64,000 bases of DNA from Chelonoidis abingdonii (Eukaryota; Chordata; Testudines; Testudinidae). The stretch's first letter is position 1. Every line of letters starts with the position of its first letter. The stretch spans positions 297,920,441-297,984,440 of the forward strand of contig NC_133770.1 of the NCBI RefSeq assembly GCF_003597395.2. The letters run 5' to 3'. Positions 11,186-23,058 of the stretch are shown piece after piece. The notes under the pieces are model-generated. The model saw nothing but the letters and a program-made list of their open reading frames with translations, was not told where the DNA came from and did no database searches. A program made the translations under genes and the position numbers.

Positions 11186-11840
11186 CAGGTGTGATGCTCA
11201 CATGCATCACATTGCATTCGTTTTACATAAGAAAAGTCAGCCAAGAAGCAGAATTAAAAAAAATGTAAAAAAACAGAATCCAACCGGGGGTGAATGTATC
11301 TGAGGTTTGGTTTTGGATCATGCCTTCCCAGCAGTCAGTCTGGCACTGATCCCTAGCGTGACGTGGATGGGAAATGTCTCTGCGGTAGCAAGAGGCAGGG
11401 ATGTTTAAGTATTCCGCTTTGGAGGTGGTTTGGGAAAAACATTTCCTGGTGAGCCCTGACCTTTTTTTTAAATCAGCCCCATCAACTGGGACTCCGGGTA
11501 TAAAAGCAGATGCCTGCCAACATTATCCACCATTTCCTGATGAGTTAAGAGCACAAGTGGGACTGCACTGTTCAGTTGAGTTTCCCAGGCCTCCTGCACA
11601 CAAAACCATGGGAGCAGCAATCCAGATCTACTAGGAGGCACAGAGGGGCACCCAGTGAAAGCAGCAAGATTTCCTTGTGAATGGCAAGAGGGCAGGTATT
11701 GTCTAATGGGATCTTAGAGAGAGTTTGGAAGAAAGGGCACCATCGGTAAGTATAGATTTGCACAGAGTGGGGGGTTGGTGTCTTGTTGGAGAAGCCTGAG
11801 CAGGTTCTTCAGGGCATCAAGTTCTTTTTTCCTGGCCCGA

Positions 11841-12046
11841 TCACAGTCCAGCCCTGATATAGACGAAGCTGGCCAAGATCGCCATAGCCAGCACAGAGTA
11901 GCTGACTTTCACACTGGTGGCCCCGCTGATGTTGCACAAGAAAGAACTGCAGCAGGAAACGGAGGCAGCTAGTATCCCAATGTTTATCCCAGCACTGGGA
12001 CAAACTGAAGCACACCCCTTGGAGATGCTCTGCCCAGAATGTCCAC
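11841..12046 (-). CDS. Copy A exon 3 (C-terminal half and GPI signal)
   Basis: The acceptor follows TTTCTGGTTCAG. The exon carries the last five cysteines, a CN pair followed by Ile-Ser (a possible N-glycosylation site at Asn) and the hydrophobic tail, ending in TGA at 11841-11843. Confidence 0.92.
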
Positions 12047-15000
12047 CTGAACCAGAAAAAGAAATAAGAGAAAGAGATTCAAGATTAAAATGTTTCCCAG
12101 AGTTCGGACAGGAGCTCCTTAGCTCTGTAAAGGAGATAATTGCACTGATGTAGCTAAGCAATCCTCAGGTGAGGAGGCCATTTCTCAGCAGTTAATGGCC
12201 TCAGAGCCTTAGCTCTGCCAGACAATGCCCAGCGATTTAAAGCACTACTGGTATTATATACTCTGAAAACAGCACTAGTCTCTTCCTAGCAGTTACAGAC
12301 CCGTATGTAACAATCTGGGAATATCCCTTTCAGATTCCTGGCCAGGATTTGAGAACAGCCAAAGAACCCTGAGAATCCATTCCAGATTGTCACACTCTGC
12401 CCACTGCATGCTGGGACAGGGCCTTGGGAGTTCAATGAGAGCTGCGGGGATACAGCACAGAGGTGACTAGTCCTGTCTCCTGCTCTTGAGCCTCAGAGCT
12501 TTAAAGAGCTGGTAGTAGTTAGGTCAGAGCACAGCTGATTAAACAGCAGACACCAATATACTAAAAAAGGCTTCAACCCGGCCTCCTTCTGTGCATGCAC
12601 AACCAGCCAGGCACTGGGATTGGAGCATGCAAATTCTCTCACTTGCACATGCCAATAGTGGAACCTTGCACCAGCACGAGATCAGGGCCGTCCTTACCCA
12701 TACGCAAAGCACACAGCTGCGTAGAGCACCAGGAAATTTGGGGCACTACTTTTGTTAACCACATCGCAAGTAATATCAGTGTGCCTCCCCATGAACCAGC
12801 TACTTATAGTCCGCTCAAAATGCAGAAGTTGGCAATGGCATTTACACATGCAGTATAATTGCTGCTGGGTGCAATCGGGCACATGCAGGAGACGTCCTTT
12901 CCCCTGCGGTCCAGGGACAAAGGCAGCCATCTTTCCCCCCAACAAACCGGAGGGAAAGGGGCAAAGGCTCGATGCCACAAGAATGCAGCGGAGCAGAGGA
13001 GGCTGCTTCCCTGAGGAGAAGCGGAGGATCCACTGAGCCCTTTCTAACTGCCCCCTCACTGCGTTCAAGGCTGGCAGCCACTCAGGCAGGCAGCCTCCTT
13101 CACTTTCACGTCCAGGGCAGAGCCGCTGAGGAGCGGGTGGGAACTCAGTCCCAGCCCTCGCTCACCTCAGCAGTAGCAGCACCCACTGCTGGGGAGCGGC
13201 TGCTGGACTGAGCTATAAAGAGCCTCATTTCAGGACTTCAGCCAATGCTGGAGGGGTAGATATGCAGCCCCCCAGGAAGCCTGACATTGCCTGCAGTGCC
13301 CTCCTCTAAGTCACTCACTCAGCTGCAAACCTCACTAATGAGCATGAGGGCTCCGGCTCCCACCCCCTTAGTGTGTCCCAGCAAAGTTCTCCTGCCATTC
13401 GGTTTCAAGGAGTGATTCCCCAATTCCAGATCAGCAATGTCCCACCCTTCCAGCAGATAGCGGAAAGAAAACCCACTGATCTGGAACGGGAGCAGCACAT
13501 CGTCTGGGAAAGCGCTAGGGAAAGACAATAGACAGCTCATGTCCAAACTTACCAATTCCTGCACCAAGATAGGTGGTCACACAGTAGTTTGCCTCACTGG
13601 GACATGTAGCTGGTGCCAGACAACCCCAGTTGGAGGACGCTTCACTACAGGTGAAGCAGACCAGTGAGTGAGCTGCAAAAGGAAAATACACCCCATGTTA
13701 GAGGCTTGCCAGAATATGTTATTTGTTCCTGGTCTACAGTCCCTGTCCCTGTCGCCTGCTGCTGATGAGCATCAAAATGGACCATATCCTGTTGTTCTCA
13801 GCTGCTATTTCAGGCCAAACTCTCACTGAACCCAGTGTAGTTTTTCCTCTGCATCTATTAAGGATTCAGGATTAGACCCAAACACAGAGGAGGGAATTTT
13901 TAAAGGCAGAAATGGCAGCTGGGCACCGAACTGCTATTTATGCCTCTGAAAAGTTCCCCCAACACCCTCTGTGATACCCATTTGTAAATACTTTCTCAGC
14001 ACATTCCTTTCCAAAGCCATAATGTTACACATAAGATAATAAGGAAAAATCAGCATGGACTTCTCAAGAACAAATCATGCCAAACCAACCTAATTTCCTT
14101 CTTTGACAAGTTACCAGCCGAGTGGATGGGGCAAAGCAGTAGGCATAATATATCTTGATTTTGACACAGTCCTATATGACATTCTCATAATGAAAGTAAA
14201 GAAAGGTGCTCTAAGGTGGGTGCGCAACTAGTGCACAACTGTTATCAGTGGTTCACTGTCAAACCGGGAAGGCAAATTTTGTGGGGTACCACAGAGGCCA
14301 GTACTGGGTCCGGTACTGTCCAATATTCATTAATGATTTGGGTAATGGAGTGGAGAGTATGCTTATTGCATTTGCAGATGATGCCAAGCTGGGAGGGGTT
14401 GCAAGCACATTAGAGGGCAGAATTAGAATTCAAAACGACCTTGACAAATTTGAGAATTGGTCTGGCATCCACAAAGTGAAATTCAGTGAGCTTAAGTGCA
14501 ATGTACTACAGTGCTGAAGGAAAAATCAAATGCACAGAAACACAATGGGAAACAACTGGCTAGGTGGAAGCACTGCTGAAAAGGAGCTGGAGGTTATAGT
14601 GGATCACAAATTGAATATGAGTCAACAATGTGATTCAGTTCCAAAAAAGGCTGACATCATTCTGGGGTGGATTAGCAGGAGTGCTGTATATAAGACAGAG
14701 GAGGTAATTGTTCTGTTGTACTTGGCACTGGTGAGGCCTCAGATGGAGTACTGTGTTCAATTCTGGGCAGCAAACAATGTGGACAAATTAGAGAGAGTCC
14801 AGAGGAGTACAGCAAAAATGATAAAAGGCTTAGAAAACCTGCACTTTTGACAAACTGGGCATGTTTAGGCTTGAGAAAAGAAGGCTGAGGGGGAGGGATC
14901 ACAGTCTTCAAACATGTTAAAGATCTGCTATAAAGAGGACAGTGATGAATTGTTCTTCATATCCGCTGAAGGTAGGACAGGAAGTAATTGGCTTTAATCT

Positions 15001-18000
15001 ACAGCAAGGGAGATTTAGGTTAGATATTAGGAAAAACTTTCTAACTACAAGGGTAGTTAAGGTCTGGACCAGGCTTCCAAGGGAAGTGGTGGAATCCCAG
15101 TCATTGGAGGTTTTTAAGAACAAGTTGGACAAACGCCTGTTGGGGATGGTCTAGGTTTTTAAGAACAAGTTGGACAAACACCTGTTGGGGATGGTCCAGG
15201 GCCTGGACTTGATGACCACTTGAGGTCTCATCCAGCCCAACATTTCTATGATTCTATGACACTGGCTAAGAGAGTGAGCTTGCCTCCATCTGCGGGTTGG
15301 TCCAAGCAATTTCAACAACCTCCTTCTTATAGTTACAAGTGTTTGCCTCTAGTTTGAGTGATACAGGCCTGCAGTTTGGGGCTCAAGACCCTAGGTTCAG
15401 TCCCCTCTGATTACCATGTCTGTATTATGCACTGTTACATACAGAAGACATTGCCATCCCAGATCAGACCATATGTTCAAGTTGTTCAGCATCCTATCTT
15501 CTGCAGTGATCATCACCTGATGCTTCATAGGAAGGCACAAAAATCCACAGTGCACCTGGGCTAATATGCATGGGGGAAACAACTCCTTCCTGGCTAAAGC
15601 TGGTCCAATATTTTATAACGACTAATTTGCAAAGAGACAGGTGCCAATGGATGGTGGGCGGCCATCGAGATATGAGCTCACACTGGCTCTGACGAATGAA
15701 GTGGGAATGACATGATGTGTTATTTATTGATGGGTATCGCATGGAAGACCAGATAATTCATTCTGACTTGCCAAAGAAGCTTGGTTCTTATTATTGCAAT
15801 GCCACAAACATGCTAGATGCTTTACAGAGACAAATAGAGAAGCACAGTGCATTTCCTAAAGAGTTTATAGTGCAAATTGGACAGGAAGTGATGCGTGAGG
15901 GTGACAAAGAGAAGGAGGGGATGGGTTAAGGAAGAACAAGATCTGAAGCATTAAGTTCATCCCAGGGCTTGATTTTGCCACCTTTATGTAACAATATCTC
16001 CACCTCCATGGGTCACCAGCAGAGTTTGAAGCCAGGCCTTTCAGCAGCACAACACAGACCTTGACCACTGGCAGGAAAGGAATAACTCCAACTAGAAGCA
16101 GTAGTGGGCTGTTATCCTCTGTGGCCTAGATACTAGAAGAGGATGCAACACGGATTTTACAAGCACATGCTCCACTTATACTGGGGAGTGCCTTACTCAC
16201 ACAGCTCCAGTGGGGCCAGGTGGGGAGTCAAGTGCTCTTTCAACTGCTCATTGTTTTTTAAAGTTGACAGCTAATCTAGCAAAGGTGGGGAACAGAGAAC
16301 CTCTTCTCCAGCTCTCCCAGCACAACCACCTAGCAGTGGGCAGGGCACACTCTGATTTTGGCCTTGGCTACAACATCCACTAATACCCCACAGTTCCAGT
16401 AAAAGCGGGGGCACGATTAGGCCACTGGACCCACAGCACGCATGTCATAGGTGGTGAACACTGGGCTCTCCCCCACCAATCACCCTGATCTAGCCCATTG
16501 GGTCCCAAACTTTAACAACCTGTGGACCCCTTTCACTAAAATGTCAAGTCTCACCAACCCCCTCCTAACAATGAATATTTGCAGGGATTTTCTCCTTTAC
16601 CTGAGCATAAATGATAAAAGCAGTGATCTTGGAAATATAAAATGTGTTTTTATGACATGCTTATTACACACTATTTATTATTAATTATTATTTATCATTA
16701 CAGTATTTTTATTACATTATGAAAACGGCAACACTTTTCCAAGATCTCACTTTCGTAGCCTGTATCGCTTTGAATTAGCCAGTTATAAGACAAGGCTCCT
16801 ATGTTTCATCAAGGAGTATCAGATGTGAAACAGGAGGAAGGTATTGAAAAAGCCAACTCAAAGAGTTCCTCTTACACAAGCATTCAGGTCTTGAGCAGTC
16901 CAGGCAAACAACGCACATTACAACAAAGCTTAAACTTGTTCTTCATCCTAATTTTAAAACAATACTAACTGCCTGTTTAATTTTAAAAACAGCAAAAAAT
17001 ATCCACCTCCCTTTCCATTTCTTATAAGGAGTTTTGAAGTTGAAATCTCCTCAGTGTGATAGAGATGCTTGCTTTGATCTGCTTAGCTTTTGGAAGTCCA
17101 GGGGCTCCAGGCTGCTGGCCCCGTGCTGCCCGGGGTCCCTAGGGACAGCTCTGTCTGCCATTAGGGAAATTTCCCCTCCCCTTCCGAGAATTCCCTGTAA
17201 CATTTTGCAAACCCCAGTTTGGGAACTACTGATCTAGCCCTACCCCCAAGTGGCTGCAAGACCCTCCAGGAAGCCAGCACCTTCTCTTTTGGTTCTCCTC
17301 CATCTGATGAAAAGACGGGCAAGATTTTGAAATGCTCCTCAGTAAAGTGAGCAAAGGCAGGAAAGCTGGGCTCTGATCAGTGGCTGAACACAGGCCTGGG
17401 TGCTTCTTGATGGTTCATTTTTTTAATACAGACATTGTGATTATTGGCTTATTGGCCCAGCTGCACTCGAACGACTACATACACTTTGGGGATCACTGTT
17501 TATTCTTACTGAGCACCCAGAGTGAAAGGTCTTTGTGCTGTGTTTATACAGCACCTAGCATAACCCAGTCTGGTTCAGGACTAGGGCTCCTAGGAGTCCA
17601 GGGTCAAAGCAGAACAATCAACAGATGCTTTATTAAGAGAGACTAATTGAACTACATGAGTGAGAGGTCTGGAGAATGCAGCTAGAACAAGCTGAGACCA
17701 GTTTTCAAACAGCTCCATCCCATCACTTCTTAGCAAGAATATATAGTTACAAGCATTGCATCACCAGCTCAAAATGTCACCGCCTGATCCTGAAGGAAGG
17801 GACTGGTTTTGTAGCAAGTCTGCAGAGCAGTTTAAACTGCAGCTACCTGTCAGGATTACAGAGCCACATGTCTGATTCAGATCCCACAGAAGCCAGAGGA
17901 AAGCCTCCCATTGACAGAGCCTCAGACAGCACAGTCCTCCGAGGAGCCCAGGAATCAGTGGATTAATTTGATGGTTCAATTCTGAGTCAGTACAAATGGC

Positions 18001-21000
18001 ATCGCAGAGATTCCACATTGATTGTCCCTCAGTGACGCTAAGGCAGATGATCTTAGCTCAGTTTGCATTTTTAACCATCGGTGCCACAAGTTTAACCTGG
18101 ATCACTCCTGTTTACTCATCACCACTAATCTAGCTCAGGTTCTTATACAGCCTCCCACTACCATAGCATCTGAGCACCTCAGAATTTTTAATGTTATTTA
18201 CCCTCACAGAGACAAAACAAGGCTAAGTAACTTGCCCAAGGGCATGCAGGAAGTTTGTAGCAGAACAGGAATTTAAACCTAGGTCTCCCAAGTCCTACTC
18301 TAGGGCCCGATCAACCAGACCACCCTTCCTTTCACTAATAACCATTTTATGATCACACTTAAATTCTGAGGATGTGTGAGCCAAGATAAAATCCAGTTCC
18401 ACTCCCTCTCCCAGAGCTACGCGGGCAAACATGGTTAAAGAGGAGTGAAAATGATTTTTTTTTCATAATTCCAAATACTCATGTTGAGTAGCTAGGTACA
18501 ATTTACAACACTGTTGTGTTTCTGCCCAGAGCAATTACTGATCTCAATAATTCTGATATATTTATAGGTGCATTTTTTAAATGTCCTTTGATTTGAAACT
18601 GCCCAATTGCTCTGTGGCTAATCTATGTTCCTAGCACAGTAACCCTAACCCAGCCCCCATCCACTTGTGTGTTCACCCACTTATTACACTGTGTCTTAAT
18701 TTAGACTGTAAACTCTCCAAGGCAGAGACTGCTTTTTAATGTGTTTGTAAGCCAGCAAAACGGGCCCTGAATCGTAACTGTGGCTTCTGCCTCCTCCTAT
18801 AATAGGTACAATAAACAATGTCTGTACTAGATTCACAGATTCAGAAGATCATTGTCAACATCCAGGCTGACCTCCTATAAAACACAGAGAACCGCCCCCA
18901 AAATAATTCCTAGAGCAGAGCTTTTAGAAAATCACCCCATTTTGATTTAAAATTTGCCAGTGATGGAGACTCCACGATAACCCTTGGTAAATTATTCCAA
19001 TGGTTAATGATCCTCACTGTTACAAATTTATGTTTTATTTCCAGTCTGAATTTGTCCAGCCTCAACTTCCAGCCATTGGATATAGTTATTGTTTTCTCTG
19101 CTAGACTGAAGAGCCCATTATTAAGTATTTGTTCTCTGCATAGGCACTAACAGATCAAATCACCCTTAATCTTTTCCTTGTTATGCTAAATAAAGAGCTC
19201 CTTGAGTATACTGCTATAAGAAGGGGCGGCTCCAGGCACCAGCACGCCAAGCGTGTGCTTGGGGCGGCAAGCCACGGAGGGCACTCTGCCGGTCACCACG
19301 AGGGCAGCAGGCAGGTAGCCTTCGACAGCATGCCTGTGGAGGGTCTGCTGGTCCTGCGGCTTCAGCAGACCTCCCGCAGGCAAGCAGCCCAAGGCAGCCT
19401 GCCTGCCCTGCTTGGGGCAGCAAAATACCTAGAGCCGCCCCTGGCTATAAGCCATGTTTTCTAATCCTAAACATTTTCTTGGCTCTTCCCTGAATCTTTT
19501 CCAATTTACCAACATCCTTCTTGAATTGTGGACATCAGAACTGGACACAGGATTCCAGCAGTGGTGGCACCAGTGCCAACAACAGAGGTAAAATAACCTC
19601 TGTACGTCTACTCAAAATTCCATTATACATCCAAGAATCACATTAGCCCTTTTGGCCATGGTGTCACACTGGGAGCTCATGTTCAGCAGATTATCCACCA
19701 CGGCCCCCCAAAGTTTTTTCAGAGTCACTGCTTCCCAGAGCAGAGTCTCCCCTCCTGTAAATATGGCTGACGTTCTTTGTCCCTAGATGTATACCTTTAC
19801 ATTTAGCTGTATTAAAACGCATATTGTTTGCTTGTGCCCAGCTTACCAAGTGATCCAGATTGCTCTCTGTCAGTGACCTGAGCTCTTCATTATTCACTAC
19901 TCCCCTAGTTTTTCTGTCACCTCTACATTTATCAGTGATGATATTGTTTTCTTCCAAGTCATTGATAAATATATTAAATAGCGTAGGGACAAGAACTGAT
20001 CCCTGTATGACCATACTAGAGATTCACCCACTCGTTGATGATTCCCCATTTACAATTACATTGTGACACCTAGCAGTTAGCCAGCTTTTAGGCCAGGTCT
20101 ACACGACCACTTATGTCAGCAAAATTTATGCTGCTCAGGGGTGTGAAAAAACACACCCCATAGCGACATAAGTTATACCAACCTAACTGCTAGTGTGGAC
20201 AGAGCTATGTCACTCACCCACCAACACAGCTACAACCACTCACCGGGGGTGGTTTAATCCTGTCACGGGCAGAGCTCTATCTGGTCGGCATACAGCAGCC
20301 ACAGGAAGATCTTACAGAGGTGCAGCTGCATCGGTACAGCTCTGCCGCTGTAAGCGCACTAGGGTAGATGTGGCCGTAGTCAATGTGTGCCAGGCTAATG
20401 TTCTATCATTACAGTTTTACATCAAAATGTCACACGGCACCAAGTCAAACACCGGTACTAACAAGTACATTAAAGAGGAAAAGCAGAAACAACAGGCTCA
20501 TGAAAAATGTCTAAAAATAGAAAATGTAATGAAGAGGGAGGAATTATTTCAGGAGGCTGTGACTGAAACTACAGAACAAAGAACCTAAGCAATGCAAGAG
20601 CAAAAACCAGTTGCCACCAAGCAGATAATGGGACAATTTTCCAGGGGAAGAAGCTTTTGGTGCTCAGCTACTAGAGATGCTGAAGAACTGGAGAGATACA
20701 ACACAGCCCTTAGGAAATGCCTTAGATAAGACCTGTGGAATCTGACCTTGCAAAGATCACAGCTCAGCCAAGGCTCTCACACCCCGACCCAGTGGCCAAT
20801 GCACTCAGTGGAAAGTCTCCCGTTGACATCACTGGGCTTTGCATCAAACCGTTACTGCCCACGCCAGCTCTGTCTGTGTTCTCCACGCAGCCACTGCTCT
20901 CCTTCAACCGCCCAGTACTTGGCACTTAAACTCCATGTTATGTCTTCAAGGCAAGTTAGTGAGTAGCCAGCTAAAGCACAGGAAGTTCCTCAGGAGAAGT

Positions 21001-22646
21001 TCCTTGCATGGCAAAAGGAATATTGCTGTTGTTCTGGGGACAAAGTTAGCTACAGTAACCCCATTTGCCTGGCAAAGGGTGTCTACTGTCCAGGCACATG
21101 GGCCAGTAGACTTCTGTCACACCCTGGGCTAGATTTGATCACATACAGACTGGGACTGGGAAAATAACACACTCTCTGTGTCCATTTGGTTGATATTACA
21201 ATTAGACACTGCGGTGTGGGATCCAGAGTGAGTATCTAGAGGGGGCAGCTAAGATCATCTTAAGAGCAGCAAGAAATCAGCTAGTTGTTTCTCACTATGG
21301 ACCCCATGGAACTGGAAGTGTCCTTGATTTCTGAGCCAGAAACCCAAGGGGCTGGAGCTGATCAGTTTCTTTGGGCTCAGGCTGTAGTTTATCCGGACAC
21401 CTGGTGCAGGTCTTGGGGTGACATGTTAATATGAGTGAACAGTAAGAGAGGGGGTTAATGCATTTGTATAGACGATCAAAAAACAACAGAGTCTGGGAGA
21501 CTATAAATGGGGAAATCTTCGGACAAGTGAACATTCATTGGTTAATAACCGAGCCTGTTCTTCCTAGGTTTAGTAAATAAATAAATAAAAGCCTATTCCA
21601 CAAACACCTTTTATCCCTGGGAGTCTCTCATCCAAGTATCAAACTGCCCCAGACCTCCTTATCTTTTAAAACCAGATGAGCTCAGGAAGAGCTGGAGGAG
21701 TAAAATTATCCTCCATTAAGAATCAACCAGTGGCTCCTCCAACCGGAACCTACTGCTCTGACCCCCTCCCCTAATACTACAGGAATTCCACTGCAGCATT
21801 GTAAGAACGCAGGGCCTGAGTCTGATCTCACTTGGGCCGATGTTCCACTGCGCCGGCTTAACTGAATTCAGTGCAGTTACTCCTGATTTACTCCACTGTA
21901 TCGGGCATCATGATCAGATCCCTGAAGCTAATTACAGTAGAAGAACTTGCAAAAGTTAGGGTTGCAAGAAAGCAATGCTGAGAAGCACCGATCGCCCTGC
22001 GTGAAAGAGCCTGGCTCCGAGGATAACCGTATAAAAGATTTCTTTAAGAGATGACTAGACAGGTCTCCAGGGCTAGTCCCCTGGCACCCTCTCTCCCTCT
22101 AGGCCTCTCAAGACATGCTGCTGTTGGAAGGAGCTCAGATCCACAGAGCTGTGCTCCTCCCTGCATCCAGAGCTAGGGTGACCAGACAGCAAATGTGAAA
22201 AATCGGGACAGAGGGAGGGGAGGTAATAGGAGCCTCTATAAGAAAAAGACCCCAAAAATCGGGACTGTCCCTATAAAATGGAGACATCTGATCACGCTAT
22301 CCAGAGCACTGCATCCCCCTAAACATCATGAAAGGGAGATAACTTGCTGTGCCTGCACTGAGCTATCTTTATTCCATCCACACAAGCTAGTGCTGGAAAG
22401 ACAGCCAACGCACCAGCCACAGCTTCGCACTCCCAAGCGGCTGCCTGCAAAGGGAGGTTTGCAGAAGTGCCAGCTCCCACTGAAAGGCAGAATCTTTGCC
22501 AGCGGTGCTGCAAAAATCCCCCTCTGCCCCTGCCATTTCTAGCTGTTTCCCTGTCTCTCTCTCAGGCACAGAGGAATCATTAGCAGCATCTCACCTTGCT
22601 CCACACACAGAATCCCAGCAAGCAGGGGGAGAAGAAAAGCCTTCAT
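11841..22646 (-). CDS. Ly6/uPAR-family GPI-anchored protein, LY6E-like, copy A
   Basis: Three coding exons join to a 125-residue precursor: complement(22595..22646), (13553..13672) and (11841..12046). Both introns have GT...AG ends and phase 1, and the lengths add up exactly (52+120+206 = 378). Exon 1 gives a signal peptide ([17 protein letters not shown]). Exon 2 starts the mature domain with LVCFTC and continues with WGCL and NYCVTT. Exon 3 carries KGCASVCPS and the family-defining CCSSFLCN, then a hydrophobic tail typical of a GPI-attachment signal. All ten three-finger cysteines are present. Spacing and wording resemble mammalian LY6E, an interferon-responsive GPI-anchored surface protein, so a lipid-raft location is expected. 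Orthology is inferred, not tested. Introns are 8.9 kb and 1.5 kb. It is the only complete copy in the window and belongs to a minus-strand tandem array of three. Confidence 0.9.
12682..13190. mobile_element. hAT-like insertion in intron 2 of copy A
   Basis: It begins CAGGGCCGTCCTTACCC, like the terminus at 40575 (inverted). The same intron position in copies B and C is uninterrupted (about 29935 and 60485). The right terminus is not clear and a little host sequence appears to have been lost with the insertion. Confidence 0.55.
13553..13672 (-). CDS. Copy A exon 2 (N-terminal half of the three-finger domain)
   Basis: The acceptor is in TTTTGCAG and the donor is GTAAGT. Forty codons include five framework cysteines and the NYCVTT motif. 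It aligns without gaps to 30305-30424 and 60886-61005. Confidence 0.92.
14045..15262 (+). mobile_element. CR1 LINE with reverse-transcriptase C-terminus
   Basis: Broken frames carry the RT box (FADDAKLGG at about 14370) and the downstream RT region, followed by the 3' UTR ending ATTTCTATGATTCTATG. A 45-bp block near the 3' end is duplicated in tandem at about 15108-15200. Unit C holds the same insertion at 62037-64000, so it predates the A/C split. Unit B has lost it in a deletion of about 4.7 kb. Confidence 0.9.
15263..16487. other. Intron 1 of copy A, no feature
   Basis: No gene or clear repeat recognised. Short open frames only. Confidence 0.5.
16496..17231. mobile_element. hAT (Charlie-like) non-autonomous element
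   Basis: The 736-bp element runs from CATTGGGTCCCAAACTTT to the inverse terminus AGTTTGGGAACTACTG. It is flanked by a perfect 8-bp duplication ATCTAGCC (16488-16495 and 17232-17239). The 8-bp target duplication and the 'cagtggttccc' type terminus are typical of hAT-Charlie. Confidence 0.88.
17240..18197. other. Intron 1 of copy A, no feature
   Basis: No gene or element that I can name. Confidence 0.5.
18198..18330 (-). mobile_element. MIR-like SINE fragment
   Basis: The reversed MIR core 'aagtaacttgcccaaggg' is followed by a tRNA-like complement ('aggtctcccaagtcctactc'). Confidence 0.7.
19221..19443. mobile_element. Short hAT-like element, unit-A specific
   Basis: The termini AAGGGGCGGCTCCAGGC and CTAGAGCCGCCCCTG are inverted repeats. 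They are flanked by a perfect 8-bp duplication GCTATAAG (19213-19220 and 19444-19451). The paralogous site in unit B (about 32310) is empty. Confidence 0.88.
20091..20375. mobile_element. Harbinger-like MITE, shared by units A and B
   Basis: It begins GGCCAGGTCTACACGACC and ends with a degenerate inverse (GGGTAGATGTGGCC). TTA precedes it. The interior is palindromic ('acttatgtcagc...gacataagt'). The copy in unit B is at 32943-33224, so insertion predates the A/B split. Confidence 0.75.
20476..22165. other. Intron 1 sequence shared by units A and B
   Basis: Matches 33319-33921 and 36945-37977 of unit B, apart from the 3-kb hAT inserted there. No coding domain is recognised. A short frame at 20193-20588 contains a Lys/Glu-rich stretch, is of low complexity and is not kept open in B. 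Confidence 0.55.
22174..22299. mobile_element. 126-bp palindromic hAT MITE, unit-A specific
   Basis: The termini TAGGGTGACCAGACAGC and TCTGATCACGCTA are inverted. A perfect 8-bp duplication TCCAGAGC lies at 22166-22173 and 22300-22307. The unit-B site (about 38200) is uninterrupted. It lies about 295 bp downstream (in transcription) of exon 1 of copy A. Confidence 0.9.
22595..22646 (-). CDS. Copy A exon 1 (signal peptide)
   Basis: ATG at 22644-22646 opens 17 codons of signal peptide and ends one base into a codon before the donor GTGAGA. This ATG directly precedes a hydrophobic core. Copy B has ATA at the same place. Confidence 0.88.
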
Positions 22647-22704
22647 CTTCGGCCTGCCGTCACAGCCTGGGCAGATCAGATAGCTGCTTCCTGGGGGGGC
22701 TGGC

Positions 22705-22713
22705 TATAAATGA
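22705..22713 (-). promoter_or_regulatory. TATA-like box upstream of copy A
   Basis: CATTTATAG on the minus strand lies about 60 bp upstream of the start codon. The same position in copy B (40875-40884) is also TATA-like. No experimental start is visible, and a separate 5' non-coding exon, as in mammalian LY6E, is possible. Confidence 0.3.
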
Positions 22714-23058
22714 GGCTCTTGCTGGATGTCTGTGAAGGCAGCTCACGCGAAGACCGTGAGTTAGAGGGGCGGAGACAGGAGATGGATGGCTGGGCAGGGT
22801 GTGCAGGGGAGTTTGCTCACGTGGTTTTTTGGTTTTAGTTCAAGAGCAGCCAGACGCAAGAAGGCTCAGGGGCTTAACGGAATCGAGTGCTGCAGGAAAC
22901 GTGATTGTGTTTGGTTTCGTTTCCCCGCCGCAGTCTGGAGGGAGGAGGAAATGCAGGACTACAGCATTCCTGTGCCAAAAGCTTCTGCACAAGGAGAGGG
23001 TTAATACACGGCATAAGCCAGACAGCACGGTGGAAAATCCCTACTTTATTGTCTAATC

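Larger units (their letters stand above)
18826..20475 (-). mobile_element. CR1 LINE, minus strand, with nested insertions
   Basis: On the minus strand a 107-codon frame (19691-20014) includes the RT-type motif [10 protein letters not shown]. The 3' end lies near 18826. It is interrupted by a hAT-like element (19221-19443) and a Harbinger-like MITE (20091-20375). The same CR1, with the same MITE, is at 31515-33318 in unit B. Confidence 0.8.
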
